This document shows positions 1 to 9,573 of a stretch of DNA of 64,000 nucleotides, piece after piece; the stretch's first letter is position 1, and each line of letters opens with the position of its first letter. This DNA is from Prorocentrum cordatum (Eukaryota > Sar > Dinophyceae > Prorocentrales > Prorocentraceae), in the NCBI GenBank assembly GCA_963575745.1, contig CAUYUJ010014177.1, positions 16,081-80,080 on the forward strand. The letters are read 5' to 3'. The translations under genes and the position numbers were made by a program. Under the pieces are notes generated by a model. The model had not been told where the DNA came from. It ran no database searches and saw nothing but the letters and a program-made list of their open reading frames with translations.

Positions 1-50
<50 letters not shown>

Positions 51-95
51 CATCAGCATCATCATCAACGTCATCATCATCATCATCAGCATCAG

Positions 96-159
<64 letters not shown>

Positions 160-181
160 GTCGTTATCAGCATAATCACCA
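1..181. repeat. (ATC)n microsatellite
   Basis: Almost pure CAT/ATC triplets with scattered single-base variants. It grades into the following TCC tract. Confidence 0.97.
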
Positions 182-415
182 TCATGTTCATCATCAACAT
201 CCTCATCATCATCGTCCTCCTCCTCCTCCTCCTCATCCTCATCCCCATCCTCCTCCTCCTCCTCCTCCTCCTCCTCCTCCTCCTCCTCGTCATCATCAGC
301 ATCATCATCACCATCGTTATCTTTTTCCTCCTCCTCCCCCTCCTCATCCTCATCCCCATCCTCATCCTCCTCCTTATCCTCATCCACATCCTCCTCCTTC
401 TCCCCCCTTACCGTT
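182..415. repeat. (TCC)n/(TCA)n pyrimidine tract
   Basis: Mixed TCC and TCA triplets. Open frames here are low-complexity leucine/isoleucine runs with no coding signal. Confidence 0.95.
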
Positions 416-495
416 GTTCCTCACTCGCCAGGGGGGGAAGCGAGAAGATAATGCCTTCCCAGAAGGCTGGGAAAGCCCCCGGGCCTTCTGAGAAG
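416..495. repeat. CTTCTGAGAAG-type palindromic segment
   Basis: Short unique stretch carrying near-palindromes (CTTCCCAGAAGGCTGGGAAG-like, GGCCTTCTGAGAAG) directly upstream of (GGA)n. The same kind of segment precedes the GGA tract of the second module copy at 17465-17600, and a related one occurs at 54287-54400, so it is probably part of the composite module. Confidence 0.6.
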
Positions 496-724
496 TGCTC
501 AGGGGGAGAAGGAGGAGGAGGAGGAGGAGGAGGAGGAGGAGGAGGAGGAGGAGGAGGGGGAGGAGGGGACGGGGAGGAGGGAGGAGGAGGAGAGGAGGAG
601 GAGGAGAGGAGGAGGAGGAGGAGAGGAAGAGGAGGAGGTGGAGGAGGAGGACGGGGGAGGGTAGGGGGCGGGGATTGAGAAGGGGGCGGAGGAGGAGGAG
701 GAGGAGGAGGAGGAGGAGGAGGAG
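496..724. repeat. (GGA)n tract, left border of module copy 1
   Basis: Near-continuous GGA triplets with a few GGGA and GGC interruptions. The all-purine + strand has G-quadruplex and triplex potential. It ends at the conserved word GACCAGTGTAAACCCAAG. Confidence 0.97.
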
Positions 725-1079
725 GACCAGTGTAAACCCAAGAGACAACAACGATGTCGGAATAAACCCTCCCTCCAGGCTTCCTCTTCATAGGCCCCTA
801 CATTGGTTCACTCCCATTGAGGGAACTAACGGCTCCGTTGGAGGGCAACCGCTTGAATACCCTGCACCATGCTAAAACATTGTTTTCGGGATTCCAGCGC
901 CACAGGTCAACCTGACTGTTGCGTGTTGACGATCTAGCATGGTGCCAGAACGCCATTCCTAGGACTTCAACACAGCGAATCAACGTAACTGTTGCGCCCG
1001 CGTAATTTTGAATCCTTGCATAACACCATTCCTGGACGTTGATGATGGGAACCCGTGAAACGCTTGTAACTAAGAAAAA
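725..1079 (+). repeat. Composite module copy 1: head
   Basis: Non-coding ~355 bp segment starting GACCAGTGTAAACCCAAG. It contains the words CATGCTAAAACATTGTT, TGCCAGAACGCC and CACAGCGAATCAACGTAACTG. By eye it aligns along its length with 17751-18073 and 22843-23195, in the same order and orientation, each time between a (GGA)n tract and an 83 bp array. No ORF is shared by the three copies. Confidence 0.85.
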
Positions 1080-1419
1080 AACGACTGTTTACGGCGCTCA
1101 GGCGAGAACCACGTTTTGAAAAGAAACCGCCCTCAACTCGCAAAACTCTTGCAAGCTCTTAAAACGAATGTGCGCCGCGCTAAGGCGAGAATCACACTTT
1201 GAAAAGGAACCACCCTCAATCCGTGAAAATTCTGATATGGTTTTAAACGAATGTGCGCCGCTCTAAGGCGAGAGCCGCATGTTGCAAACCACCCGCCCTC
1301 GATCCGTGAAGCTCTTGCAACTTTTCAAAACGAATGTGCGCCGCGCTAAGGCGAGAGCCACGTTGTGAATATGGCCCGCCCTCGAGGTGTGAAACTCTAG
1401 TTCAGTTTGAAACGAATGT
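1080..1419 (+). repeat. 83 bp tandem array, copy 1, left part
   Basis: Unit starts at 1080, 1163, 1246, 1329 and 1411 give a period of 82-83 bp. Each unit carries AACGAATGTGCGCCGCGCTA, then GGCGAGAGCCACATTTTGAA, CCGCCCTCAATCCGTGAAAC and CTCTTGCAA. The fifth unit is broken by LINE element A and resumes at 6188. Confidence 0.92.
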
Positions 1420-1434
1420 GCGCCGCGCTCAGGC
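1420..1434 (+). repeat. Target-site duplication, left copy (element A)
   Basis: GCGCCGCGCTCAGGC, repeated exactly at 6188-6202. Most array units read GCTAAGG here; both duplicated copies share the variant GCTCAGG, as expected if one unit was copied by the insertion. Confidence 0.9.
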
Positions 1435-1435
1435 T

Positions 1436-3103
1436 GCTGCTGGAGCTGCCGCCGGGGGCGGCCCGTGGAGCAAGGCCACGTCCCAGCGGCGTGGCTGGCC
1501 GTGGCGCGTCTTGCCGCATGCTGAGGTTGCGTCGCGATGGAGCCCGAGGCGGCGGCGGGTGCCAGACGGCATCTGGGAGCCTGCCAGGCGGGCTGCTGCG
1601 CGGTGGAGCGGATGGCCGTGGCGAGGAGTGCGCGCGGGCGAGGCTGCGCATCCTGGGCCCGGCACGCGCATTCTCGTGGCTAACGCAACGAGCCGGCGCG
1701 CCAGCTGGCGCGGGCTGCTGGCTGCCGGGGCAGACGTGCATTGCATCCAGGAGGCGCGCGTGCCCGAGGACGAGGGTTCGGCTGCCGCCGCGGTTGCAGA
1801 AGCTCGGCGCCGCGGACTCCGCTTGCAGCTTGGGGCCGCTGGCGAAGGCACCCATCTGTTGGCGTTCGCGCGCAGGGAGGGCTTGCATGGCCTCCGCGCT
1901 GTGCAGATGGACGGCCTGACTCCAGAGCAGGCGTGCTGGCTGCAGTGCGCAGTCGTTCACCTTGGAGGCCGTCGGGCATTGCACATCGTGCAGGTCTATG
2001 GCCATGCTGATGGCGCTGCCGCTGTGGAGGACAACGAGGCGCTCCTGCTAGCAGCGTTGTCGTGGCTCCGCTCGCTGGGCGACGTGCCGGCGCTGCTGGT
2101 GGGCGACTTCAACCTTACGCTTCATGGGGCCAACGTGGAGCCCCTCCTGGCCATGGCCGGCTGGCAGGATGTCCTCGCGCCGGCTGGGCCCACCTGCTTG
2201 CCTAGCTCGGGAACCCCATCCAGGATCGACTACGTGCTCGCCAATGGAGCGGCGATGGATCACGTTGTATCTGCAGGGCTGCGCTGGGACCTGGGGCTCG
2301 CGACGCATGCAGCGCTCGAGGTGGAGCTGGCCGTCGAGGCGCCAGAGCACGCAGCCATGAGACGGCGGCCTCTGACGCTTGCCGGGTCTGCTGCGGATGG
2401 GTGGCCTGGCGCCCGCCAGGCCGTCACCGACGAGGTGCTGCAGGAACACGAGGCGGCGTTTCGCGCCGGCCTCCGCCACGGCCGCATCGCTCACTCCTGG
2501 GGCGCGCTGGAGGCTGCCATGCGCCAGTGGCTGAGCCGGCGCATGGGCCACCTGCAGCCGCGGGAACGGCGGTACGCCAGCACGAGGTGGCAGGCGAATC
2601 GCCCGCGGGCCACTGGTGCTGGTGGAGAGGCGTGCGACAAGGCTGCCGATGCTGCGTTGCTCCGGCTCCGGCGGCTGCGCGCCATGCGACATGCCGCGTG
2701 CCGCTGGGGTCTCGGGTGCCATCAGGCGCGGGCCGTTGCCTTGGCCCTGTGCCGGGATAAGCCGGGCGGGAGCGCATGGACGGCGGACTCGCAGAGGCTC
2801 ACCGTGGTGCCGGGCCTGCTTGAGAGCTGTATCCAGAGAGCCGAGCGCGAGCATGAGGAGGCGCAGCGGGCTGCTCGCGACCGCCGCCGTAGCTCCTGGC
2901 GCGAGTGGGCGCAGCAGGCGATGGCAAACGGCGGAGGCCGGCTGTACAAGTGGATCCGCTCGGACGGCGCCCTGCCGGCCGCCCTCGTGCCTGACCCTGG
3001 AGCTGATGGCGGCGCGGCAGCTGCGCCGCATGGTGGCTGGCGCTGGTGCTGCTCTCTGCGAGGTGGTGCTGCTGCCCAGCTCCGTTACCTGGAGCACCAC
3101 TAG
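1436..3103 (+). pseudogene. LINE A ORF part 1: EEP (APE-like) endonuclease and linker
   Basis: Endonuclease that would nick target DNA to prime reverse transcription. EEP signatures appear in order: ILVANATS (catalytic Asn, ~1680), CIQEAR (catalytic Glu, ~1747), VQVYGH (~1990), GDFN at 2102-2113 (Asp/Asn), SRIDYVLAN around 2222-2240 (Asp) and ATHAALEV (~2300; His). All key residues are present. A basic/acidic helical linker (REHEEAQRAARDRRRSSWREW) and GGGRLYKWIRSDG precede the RT. The frame ends at TAG 3101-3103, but the same frame continues directly into the RT, so this TAG is most simply a C-to-T change of a CAG glutamine codon. The upstream ATG at 1334 belongs to flanking repeat, so the true N-terminus is missing. 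Confidence 0.9.
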
Positions 3104-4093
3104 CGGGCGTTGTGGCAAAGGAACACGCCGCCGACGCCTCGCCTGGAGCAGTGGCTCGTCGAGCTCGACTGCCTACCTCCCTTCCCGGAGAGGGCGCCTT
3201 GGACGGCTGATCTGGTCCACGCGATCCTCCAGAAGATGGCGAAGAACAAGGCGCCCGGCCTGGACGGATGGGCCGTTGCGGAGCTGCGCCTCCTGCCCGC
3301 CGAGTTGCTCGAGTGGATCGCGGAGCTCTTCGAAACCGTCGAGCAAACGGGCCGCTGGCCACCAGAGTTGTGCAGTCCAGAAGGTCTGCTGCTCCCCAAG
3401 CCGGGCGACGGCGGGCCGATGGACCGCAGGCCGATCTGGCTGCTCCCCATGCTGTACCGCGCCTGGGTCGCAGGCAGGGCGCAGCTGTTTGCGCGATGGC
3501 GCATGGCGTGGGGCGACGCTGACGGCGGCATCGGCTCCGAGGAGCTCGCGTGGGACCTCGCCCTCAAGCTGGAGGCCGCGGAGGCAGCCGGAGAGGCCAT
3601 TTGTGGCGCAGCCCTTGACTGGCGCAAGGCCTTCGACCACGTCAGCCTGCAGCTCCTGGAGCAGGTGCTGACGCGAGCTGGCGTTCCCGAGTGGATGCAC
3701 GGCCCGCTCCTCGCCGCATACACTGCGCCCCGCAGGCTGCGCGTCGATGGCGCCCTCGGCGGCCCGTGGGTGCCAACCAGCGGGGTTCTCCCTGGATGCG
3801 CGCTGGCCGTCTTCGTGCTCAGTGTCTTGGTGCGGCCGTGGCACCAGCACACGGGGCGTGTGGACGGCGGTCTAAAGCGCCGCGTGTATGTCGACGACCT
3901 CACGGTGTGGGCGCGCGGGGACCCAGACGCCACTGCCGAGGCGGTCGCCGAGGCCCTGCGGATCACCCGTGCGTACGAGGCAGACATGGATTGGCGGCCG
4001 CACGAGGTCAAGAGCCGCCAGTTCGCCAACCTGGCTTCTGTCCGGCGGTGGCTCCAGGACGAGATGCCGTCGATCTCCGCTGGGACTGCATGA
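3104..4093 (+). pseudogene. LINE A ORF part 2: reverse transcriptase domain
   Basis: Copies element RNA into DNA at the nicked target. Visible RT motifs: KNKAPGLDGW (motif 1/2, ~3244), LLPKPG (~3394), RPIWLLPMLYRAW (~3429; the usual Arg-Pro-Ile core), ALDWRKAFDHV (motif A with catalytic Asp, ~3610), SGVLPGCALA (motif B, ~3780) and RRVYVDDLTVWA with YVDD codons at 3887-3898 (motif C, catalytic Asp pair). It is in the same frame as part 1. The frame closes at TGA 4091-4093, but homologous-looking sequence (HEIRDLGIVAVAG) continues in the +1 frame, so a frameshift lies near 4075-4078. The catalytic core is intact. Confidence 0.93.
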
Positions 4094-5438
4094 GATCCGC
4101 GACCTCGGGATCGTCGCGGTCGCCGGCAAGCGGCGCAAGCGCCCCGTGGCCACGGCGCGGGTGCAGCTGGCCTGCGGCCGCTTTGCGCGCATCCGCCGCC
4201 TGCCCGTGCCTTTCCGCTGGCGGTGTCTGCTGGGAGCGTCCGCCGGCACGGCCGCGGGCACCTACGGCTTCTCCTGCGGCCGCCCGGCCGCGAGCGAGCT
4301 GGATCGGCTGCGCCGCGCTGCCAAGGCTGCCACCGGCCATGGGCCCCGGGCAGCCGCCGAGATCGTTTTCGGCGTGCTCAGCCCCACGTGGCGCCTGGAC
4401 CCCAAGGCAGCGGTGATCGTCGCGCCGGTGCTGCAAGCTTCGCGGGCGCTCCGGGCTGGCCAGCTGGACCTCGCCGTGTGGCGCAACACCTCGGCGGCTG
4501 TCCGCGCCGGAGCTGGGCGCGCCGTCGGGCCGGTGGCCGCTGCCTTGCGCAGTTTGCGCGAGCTGGGCCTGGGCGACGACGTGGAGAGCTGGGTGGGCGT
4601 GCCGTCTGCGCCGCGCGGCCGGTGCCCTGCAGAGCGGTCGCGGCGATCCACTGAACGCGCGGCGATGGCGGCGCGGCACCGGGCGGAGTGCTGCAAGCTC
4701 GCGTCTCGCCGGCCGTGTTTTGCCCACTTGGCCAGCGGCGTGGACAGGTGGGCGACGCGCCGCCCGCTTGTCACCGACGCCCTGTCTCCCGAGGCCGCTA
4801 GCGCCTTGCGCAGCGTCGTGTGCGGCGGCGTCGTCACCGAGGCCATCGCGGCGAAGTGGAACGGCAATGCTGGCACTTGCCCGCGCTGCGGGCTGGCCCC
4901 CGAGGACCTCGAGCATCGCCTGTGGCTGTGCCCTGCCTGGGAGGGCCCCCGCCGCGCCGCGCTGGCCGCAGCGCCGCGAACCGAGACGCTGCCCAGTGAC
5001 GCCAGGGCTCTGCGGCAGTTGCTGCCGGCCGGGGTCGCCTCCACTGGAGTCCTCGCGCCGCCGCCGTTGCTCGCCGCCCTTGCAGAGACAGCAGGGAGCG
5101 AGTGCCCGCAGCTTCCACCCCAGGCCGCGCGGCTCCCTGAGGCGCCCCGCCGGACGGTGTGGAGCGACGGGGCCTGCCTCCACCCTACTGACCCGCTGCA
5201 GGCGCGCGCGGCATGGGGCCTGCGGTGCGAGGGCCTCGAGGGCCCGAATCTCGCCGGACCGGTCGACGGTCTGCAGACGGCACAGCGGGCCGAGGTGACA
5301 TCCGCCGTGGCGGCGGCCCGCATCGTCGGGGGCCCCGTCGACCTCGCTGCAGACAGCCAGTACGTCGTGCAGTCTTGCGCCCAGATCGTAGCTGGCTCCG
5401 ACGTGCGTGACTGGGAGCACGCCGACTTGTGGCTGTAG
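4077..5438 (+). pseudogene. LINE A ORF part 3: RT connection, CCHC knuckle, RNase H N-terminal part
   Basis: Continues the polyprotein after the frameshift. A helical connection region rich in Ala/Arg leads to CPRCGLAPEDLEHRLWLC (~4878-4933), a C-x2-C-x8-H-x4-C knuckle of the type found after RT in many LINEs. RNase H begins at TVWSDGAC (first Asp, ~5155). AQRAEVTSAVAAA supplies the Glu (~5280) and LAADSQYVVQ the next Asp (~5343). The frame stops at TAG 5436-5438, inside RNase H. The same frame resumes immediately and supplies the rest of the fold, so this is a point mutation rather than a domain end. Confidence 0.9.
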
Positions 5439-6125
5439 CTGGCGGACGCCGTGCGCGCCGGGCGGCTGCGGGCCCGCTGGGCCCCAGCCCACAAGTCGCC
5501 GGCTGAGGCGCGGCGCTTGGGCCTGAGCGAGCGCGACCGCCTCGGCAACGCCGCGGCTGACAGCAGCGCCGGCGCCGCCGCGGTGCAGCGGGCAGTGCCA
5601 GGCGAGCTGGCGCGCGGCCGCCTCAGGGAGCTGGAACTGCTGGAAGCGGCGCAGCGGGTGCAAGCGGCTGCCCAGCAAGCGGCCTTGGCCGCCGCGCCAG
5701 CGCGCCAGCGCCGCGGCCGGCCCATCTGGCGGGCTGTCCGCCGCGGGGCTCGCACTCGCGCGGAGTCCGCCCCAGCGGCCCCCGCCCTGCCCGGCCACGC
5801 CCGCGCGGCTCCGCCGGCTGCCCGGCCGCGCCGGAGTGGCAGCGCCGAGCCCGTCAGCGCTGGCGCCATGCTGGCGACATTCTTCTCGGGGCGCTCGTGG
5901 TGGCCGCACTCCCTCGACCAAGGTCCCGGATCCGTTCGTTGCCTTCGCTGCGGTGGCAGCGCCGGGACCGCGGCGGCCATGCTGGGAGGCGCGTGTCCAG
6001 GCTGGCAGGACCGGCTGCCAGCGCGGGGGCAGGAGCTGTTGCTCCTCTGCGTTGGGGGCAACGCAGCTGAATTCGCTGCCTTAGCTGCGCGCCGCATCGC
6101 GCAGCTGCCCAAGGTGCCCGATTAG
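5439..6125 (+). pseudogene. LINE A ORF part 4: RNase H C-terminal part and zinc ribbon
   Basis: In frame with part 3 after the TAG. RARWAPAHKSP carries the RNase H histidine and RDRLGNAAADSSA the last aspartate, completing the D-E-D-H-D set. An Ala/Arg-rich tail follows, then WPHSLDQGPGSVRCLRCGG with GGACPGW, a His plus Cys-x2-Cys plus Cys ribbon. A similar ribbon (HRLWKTGPVVWCLGC) ends the RNase H remnant at 9574-10513. Terminates with TAG at 6123-6125, followed by a 62 bp 3' UTR. Confidence 0.88.
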
Positions 6126-6187
6126 GTCGGCACCGTGCTGGGGCGCCGGCGGCCGCGCCGTTTCGCCCTCTGTCCGCGAGTCAAAAA
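6126..6187 (+). other. LINE A 3' UTR with short A-run
   Basis: GC-rich 62 bp between the final stop and the right target-site duplication, ending TCAAAAA. No longer poly-A or microsatellite tail is present. Confidence 0.75.
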
Positions 6188-6202
6188 GCGCCGCGCTCAG
6201 GC
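6188..6202 (+). repeat. Target-site duplication, right copy (element A)
   Basis: Exact 15 bp match to 1420-1434. Removing 1435-6202 restores a normal 83 bp-type unit reading through GAATGTGCGCCGCGCTCAGG into CGAGAGCCACATTTTG. Confidence 0.9.
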
Positions 6203-6425
6203 GAGAGCCACATTTTGAAAACCACCCGCCCTCAATCCGTGAAGCTCTTGCAACGAATGTTCGCCGCGCTAAGGCGAAAGCCGCATGTTACGTAAAATCC
6301 ACTGGTCCTCAATACGTGAAACCCTTGCAATTGATTAAAACGAACGTACGCCACGCTAAGGCGAGAGCCGCATTTTGAAAACCATCCGCCCTCCATGTGC
6401 GAAGCTGTTGCCAATGTTTAAGCTT
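6203..6425 (+). repeat. 83 bp tandem array, copy 1, right part
   Basis: The interrupted unit continues, followed by units starting near 6252 and 6339, slightly diverged (GAACGTACGCCACGCTAAGG). Confidence 0.88.
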
Positions 6426-6504
6426 CAGGGCCATAAGTGGTGAGGAAGTCTCAGGCGAAACGCCCAGCCCGCCCTAAAACTCGCCTCGGGGTGCGAGGAC
6501 AAGG
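6426..6504 (+). repeat. Composite module copy 1: tail
   Basis: Contains GGTGAGGAAGTCTCAGGCGA, AACGCCCAGCCCGCCC and CCTCGGGGTGCGAGGACA, then passes into (GGA)n. It matches the tail at 23561-23668 and, inverted, at 32231-32340. Confidence 0.82.
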
Positions 6505-6655
6505 AATGGAGGAGGAGGAGGAGGACGATGAGGAGGAGGAGGAGTAGGAGGATGAGGAGGAGGGGCAGGGGGAGGAGGAGGAGGAGGAGGAGGGGAAGGA
6601 GGGGGATGAAGAGGAGGAGGAGGAGGAGGCGGAGGAGGATGAGGAGTAGGATGAG
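6505..6655. repeat. (GGA)n tract, right border of module copy 1
   Basis: GGA triplets with GAT and GGGA interruptions. Confidence 0.95.
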
Positions 6656-6680
6656 GATTTTGTCCCACGGGACTTCAACT

Positions 6681-7466
6681 CTAAACGGGCGTGATCAGCA
6701 CCAACTCCACGTAGATGATGAGGGAGACCACGAACACCAGGAGAAGAAGGAACAGCACCGCGCCCACGTCAACACCAAATACGAGCGGATACATGACGAG
6801 GCCCATCTTGAACACCCATCCAGAAACCATCGGCCCGTAGCATGCATGACAAACCACACAGAGCGACCAGCACAACAATAAAAAATACGTTGTACCAGCA
6901 AACCGTTTACGATACCCACGTCTGAAACAACCAGTGCATACAGACACGCAGAGAAGCATAGCGTCCATGAGAACAGGCGCCACCCAGCGACGATTTGGAT
7001 AAGGGCTCCCCGTAACATACTCCACGCAGATGAGGAAGAGGAACATGGCCAGGGATAAGTCATACCAGCGCCACCCATAGCCATTAAGGCGACGAGGATT
7101 GCAGTGAACACCACCCCGAAGAAAAACAAAATGACGTGCGCGACGTACGCCCAAGGCGAGCCCCCAAGCAAGGAACCAGCCGGCATCGCACTGGGATGGA
7201 ACTTGACCAAGACAAGCAGGAAGGATGTCCCAGACCAAGGCCCAGACCAGCCGAACTGCCCAGAGAACAAGCACAACGAACCAGACGACGCGGTACGCCC
7301 AGGGCGGGCTCCCTAACGAGAAGGAACCTGTCCGCACTGCCCTGGGACGGAACTTGCCCAGCACGTGCAGGAAATGGAAAACCAAAGGATCAGCCATACT
7401 GCACGGATAGGCGAAGCACGACGTAGCGAAAACGCCAACTGCATTTGCCAGAAAAGCGAGAGCCAA
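6681..7466 (-). CDS. Putative multi-pass membrane protein, possibly a pseudogene
   Basis: I do not recognise a family. The 261-residue frame begins with ATG at 7466 and ends with a stop 26 bp after a GGA tract. It is strongly hydrophobic, with likely membrane segments around DLSLAMFLFLICVEYV, VAPVLMDAMLLCVSVC, GTTYFLLLCWSLCVVCHACY and VGAVLFLLLLVFVVSLIIYVELVL. An internal ~148 bp direct duplication (about 7143-7227 and 7291-7377) encodes GKFRPRAV..GSPPWAY..VVWF in this frame, but the second unit reads as KFHPSAMPAGSLLGGSPWAY in a different frame. A frameshift is therefore likely near 7080-7230. It is bounded on both sides by (GGA)n. It could be one exon of a channel or transporter, or a decayed copy. 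Confidence 0.4.
   Translation of the reverse strand: MALAFLANAVGVFATSCFAYPCSMADPLVFHFLHVLGKFRPRAVRTGSFSLGSPPWAYRVVWFVVLVLWAVRLVWALVWDILPACLGQVPSQCDAGWFLAWGLALGVRRARHFVFLRGGVHCNPRRLNGYGWRWYDLSLAMFLFLICVEYVTGSPYPNRRWVAPVLMDAMLLCVSVCTGCFRRGYRKRFAGTTYFLLLCWSLCVVCHACYGPMVSGWVFKMGLVMYPLVFGVDVGAVLFLLLLVFVVSLIIYVELVLITPV
7143..7377. repeat. Imperfect ~148 bp direct duplication
   Basis: The words GTACGCCCAAGGCGAGCCCC and GTACGCCCAGGGCGGGCTCC each start a similar ~85 bp segment (7143-7227, 7291-7377), both containing ACTG.GA.GGAACTTG and AGCAGGAA-like words. It lies within the membrane-protein frame. Confidence 0.7.
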
Positions 7467-7480
7467 ACTGGCTCGAGCCG

Positions 7481-8060
7481 AGATGGAACTTGAGGGGAGG
7501 AGGAGGAGGAGGAGGAGGAGGAGGAGGAGGAGGAGGAGGAAGGAGGAGGAGGAGGAGGAAGAAGGGGTAGGGGGCGGGGGAGGAGGAGGAGGGAGGGGAG
7601 GGGGAGAAGGAAGAGAGGAGGAGGAGGAGGAGGAGCAGGAGGAGAAAGAGGAGGCGGAGGAGGATCAGGAGGAGAAGGGAGGACGGCAGCCTCCGTCGGA
7701 TTCTCATGCCTTCAAGAATCAGGAATCGGGAGGGGGAATGGGGGGGGACGGGGGGCCAGGGCGGGAGGACGCCGAAGCCTCCACCCGCGAGGCCTTGGGG
7801 GTCTCAGGGGCCTACGGGCGCTCTGCAGCGCCGCGGCCGCGTGCAACGACTGCTGCTGCTGGCCTCGCGCGGCGCTGCGCCGGCTGCCTCGGCCGCGGTA
7901 TCCGCCACACTTCCCGTCTGCCTCCCCCGTCCAGGGCAGGCAGTGGGGACGAGGCGGAGGAGGGGGAGGAGGAGGAGGAGGAGGAGGAAGAGCAAGAGGA
8001 GGAGGAAAAAGAGGAGGAAGAGGAGGGAGGAGGAGGAGGAGAAGGAGGACGAGGGCACAG
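7481..8060. repeat. (GGA)n tracts with a short GC-rich island
   Basis: GGA-rich at 7490-7680 and 7955-8060. The 7685-7955 island is GC-rich and unique to my eye; I see no supported gene in it. Confidence 0.9.
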
Positions 8061-8065
8061 GGGGG

Positions 8066-8090
8066 CAATGAGTAGTAGTGGTAGTAAAAA

Positions 8091-8175
<85 letters not shown>

Positions 8176-8194
8176 CGTAGTAGTCGTAGTAGTC

Positions 8195-8268
<74 letters not shown>

Positions 8269-8275
8269 CGTAGTC

Positions 8276-8341
<66 letters not shown>

Positions 8342-8417
8342 AGTAAGTAGTAGTAAGTAGTAGTAGTAGTAAGTAGTAGTAGTAGTAGTAAGTAGTAAGT
8401 AAGTAGTAAGTAGTAGT

Positions 8418-8482
<65 letters not shown>

Positions 8483-8520
8483 TAGTAGTAATTGTAGTAG
8501 TAGTCGTAGCAGTCGTAGTC

Positions 8521-8588
<68 letters not shown>

Positions 8589-8659
8589 AGTAGTTGTCGT
8601 AATGGTAGTAGTAGTAGTTCGCAATAGTAGCGATGGCAGTAGTAACAGTAGTCGTAGTA

Positions 8660-8718
<59 letters not shown>

Positions 8719-9034
8719 ACAGTAGTAGCCGTGGTAGTAGTAGTAGCAGCAGTAGTAGTAGTAGTAGTAGTAGGTGCCGGAGTAGTTGTAGTAGCAATAC
8801 TAGCCGTAGTCGTAGTAGTAGTAGTAATAGCAGTAGTCGTATTAGTTTTGGTCGTAAATGTATTAGTTTTAGAAGTATGAGTAGTCGTACTAGTAGGGGG
8901 AGAAGTAGTAGTAAGATTCGTAGTGGCAGCAGTAGTCGTAGTCGTAGTCGTAGTGGTAGTAGTAGTTGTCGTATTCGTACTACTCGTAGTAGCACCAGTC
9001 GTAGTAGTAGTCGTAGTAGTAGTAGTAGTAGTAG

Positions 9035-9082
<48 letters not shown>

Positions 9083-9235
9083 CAGTAGCAGTAGGAGTAG
9101 TTGTAGGAGTAGTAGTCGTAGTCGTAGTCGTAGTAGTAGTCATAGCAATAGTCATTGTAGTAGACATAATCGTAGTAATCGTAGTTGTAGTAGGTATAGC
9201 AGTGGTCGTTGTAGTAGTAGTAGTAGTAGTAGTAG
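8066..9235. repeat. (AGT)n microsatellite, imperfect
   Basis: About 1.17 kb of AGT triplets. It is nearly pure at 8095-8340. Later parts carry AAGT, CGT, GTT and GCA variants, including a (CGT)n block near 8558-8588. Stops appear only when the phase slips. Confidence 0.97.
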
Positions 9236-9335
9236 NNNNNNNNNNNNNNNNNNNNNNNNNNNNNNNNNNNNNNNNNNNNNNNNNNNNNNNNNNNNNNNNN
9301 NNNNNNNNNNNNNNNNNNNNNNNNNNNNNNNNNNN
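9236..9335. other. Assembly gap (100 N)
   Basis: Exactly 100 N inside the (AGT)n tract. The round size suggests a placeholder, so the real repeat length is unknown. Confidence 0.99.
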
Positions 9336-9340
9336 GTAGT

Positions 9341-9556
9341 TGTCGGAGGTGGAGGAGGAGGAGGAAGGAGGAGGAGGAGGAGGAGGAGGGAGGAGGAGAA
9401 GGAGGAAGAGGAGGAAACAGGAGGGCAATGATGAGGAAGAGGAGGAGGAGGAGGTGGAGGCCGAGGAGGGCATGGAGGGGGAGGAGAAGGGCAAGGATGG
9501 GGGAGGAGGAGGAGGAGGAGGAGGAGGAGGAGGAGAAGGAGGAGGATGTAGCAGAG
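9341..9556. repeat. (GGA)n tract
   Basis: GGA triplets with GAA and GTG interruptions. It borders the 3' side of the minus-strand LINE remnant D. Confidence 0.95.
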
Positions 9557-9573
9557 GTAACAGAGGTCAGAAA

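Larger units (their letters stand above)
1435..6187 (+). mobile_element. Non-LTR retrotransposon (LINE) element A, EN-RT-RNase H
   Basis: A 4753 bp insertion in the 83 bp array, bounded by a perfect 15 bp duplication and ending in a short A-run (6183-6187). This fits target-primed reverse transcription. Domain order is EEP endonuclease, reverse transcriptase, CCHC knuckle, RNase H, C-terminal zinc ribbon. That architecture is known from I-like and related LINE clades; clade assignment needs a phylogeny. No initiator methionine lies inside the element before the endonuclease (the ATG at 1334 is in the flanking array), so it is probably 5' truncated. Two in-frame TAG codons (3101-3103, 5436-5438) and one frameshift (~4075-4078) break the reading frame. 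Frames are otherwise open over ~4.7 kb, so decay is slight. Confidence 0.93.

Noticed and set aside
184-875. Poly-Leu, poly-Pro, poly-Arg and poly-Gly frames in GGA/TCC tracts here and throughout the window
   Set aside because: They translate pure triplet repeats, occur in all frames and have no non-repetitive domain.
1080-6425. CRISPR-like array (83 bp regular spacing)
   Set aside because: The whole unit is conserved, with no alternating repeat and variable spacer and no cas genes; it is a eukaryotic tandem repeat.
8066-9494. Long Thr/Val/Ser/Tyr-rich frames through (AGT)n and the N gap
   Set aside because: Microsatellite translation crossing an assembly gap; not a gene.
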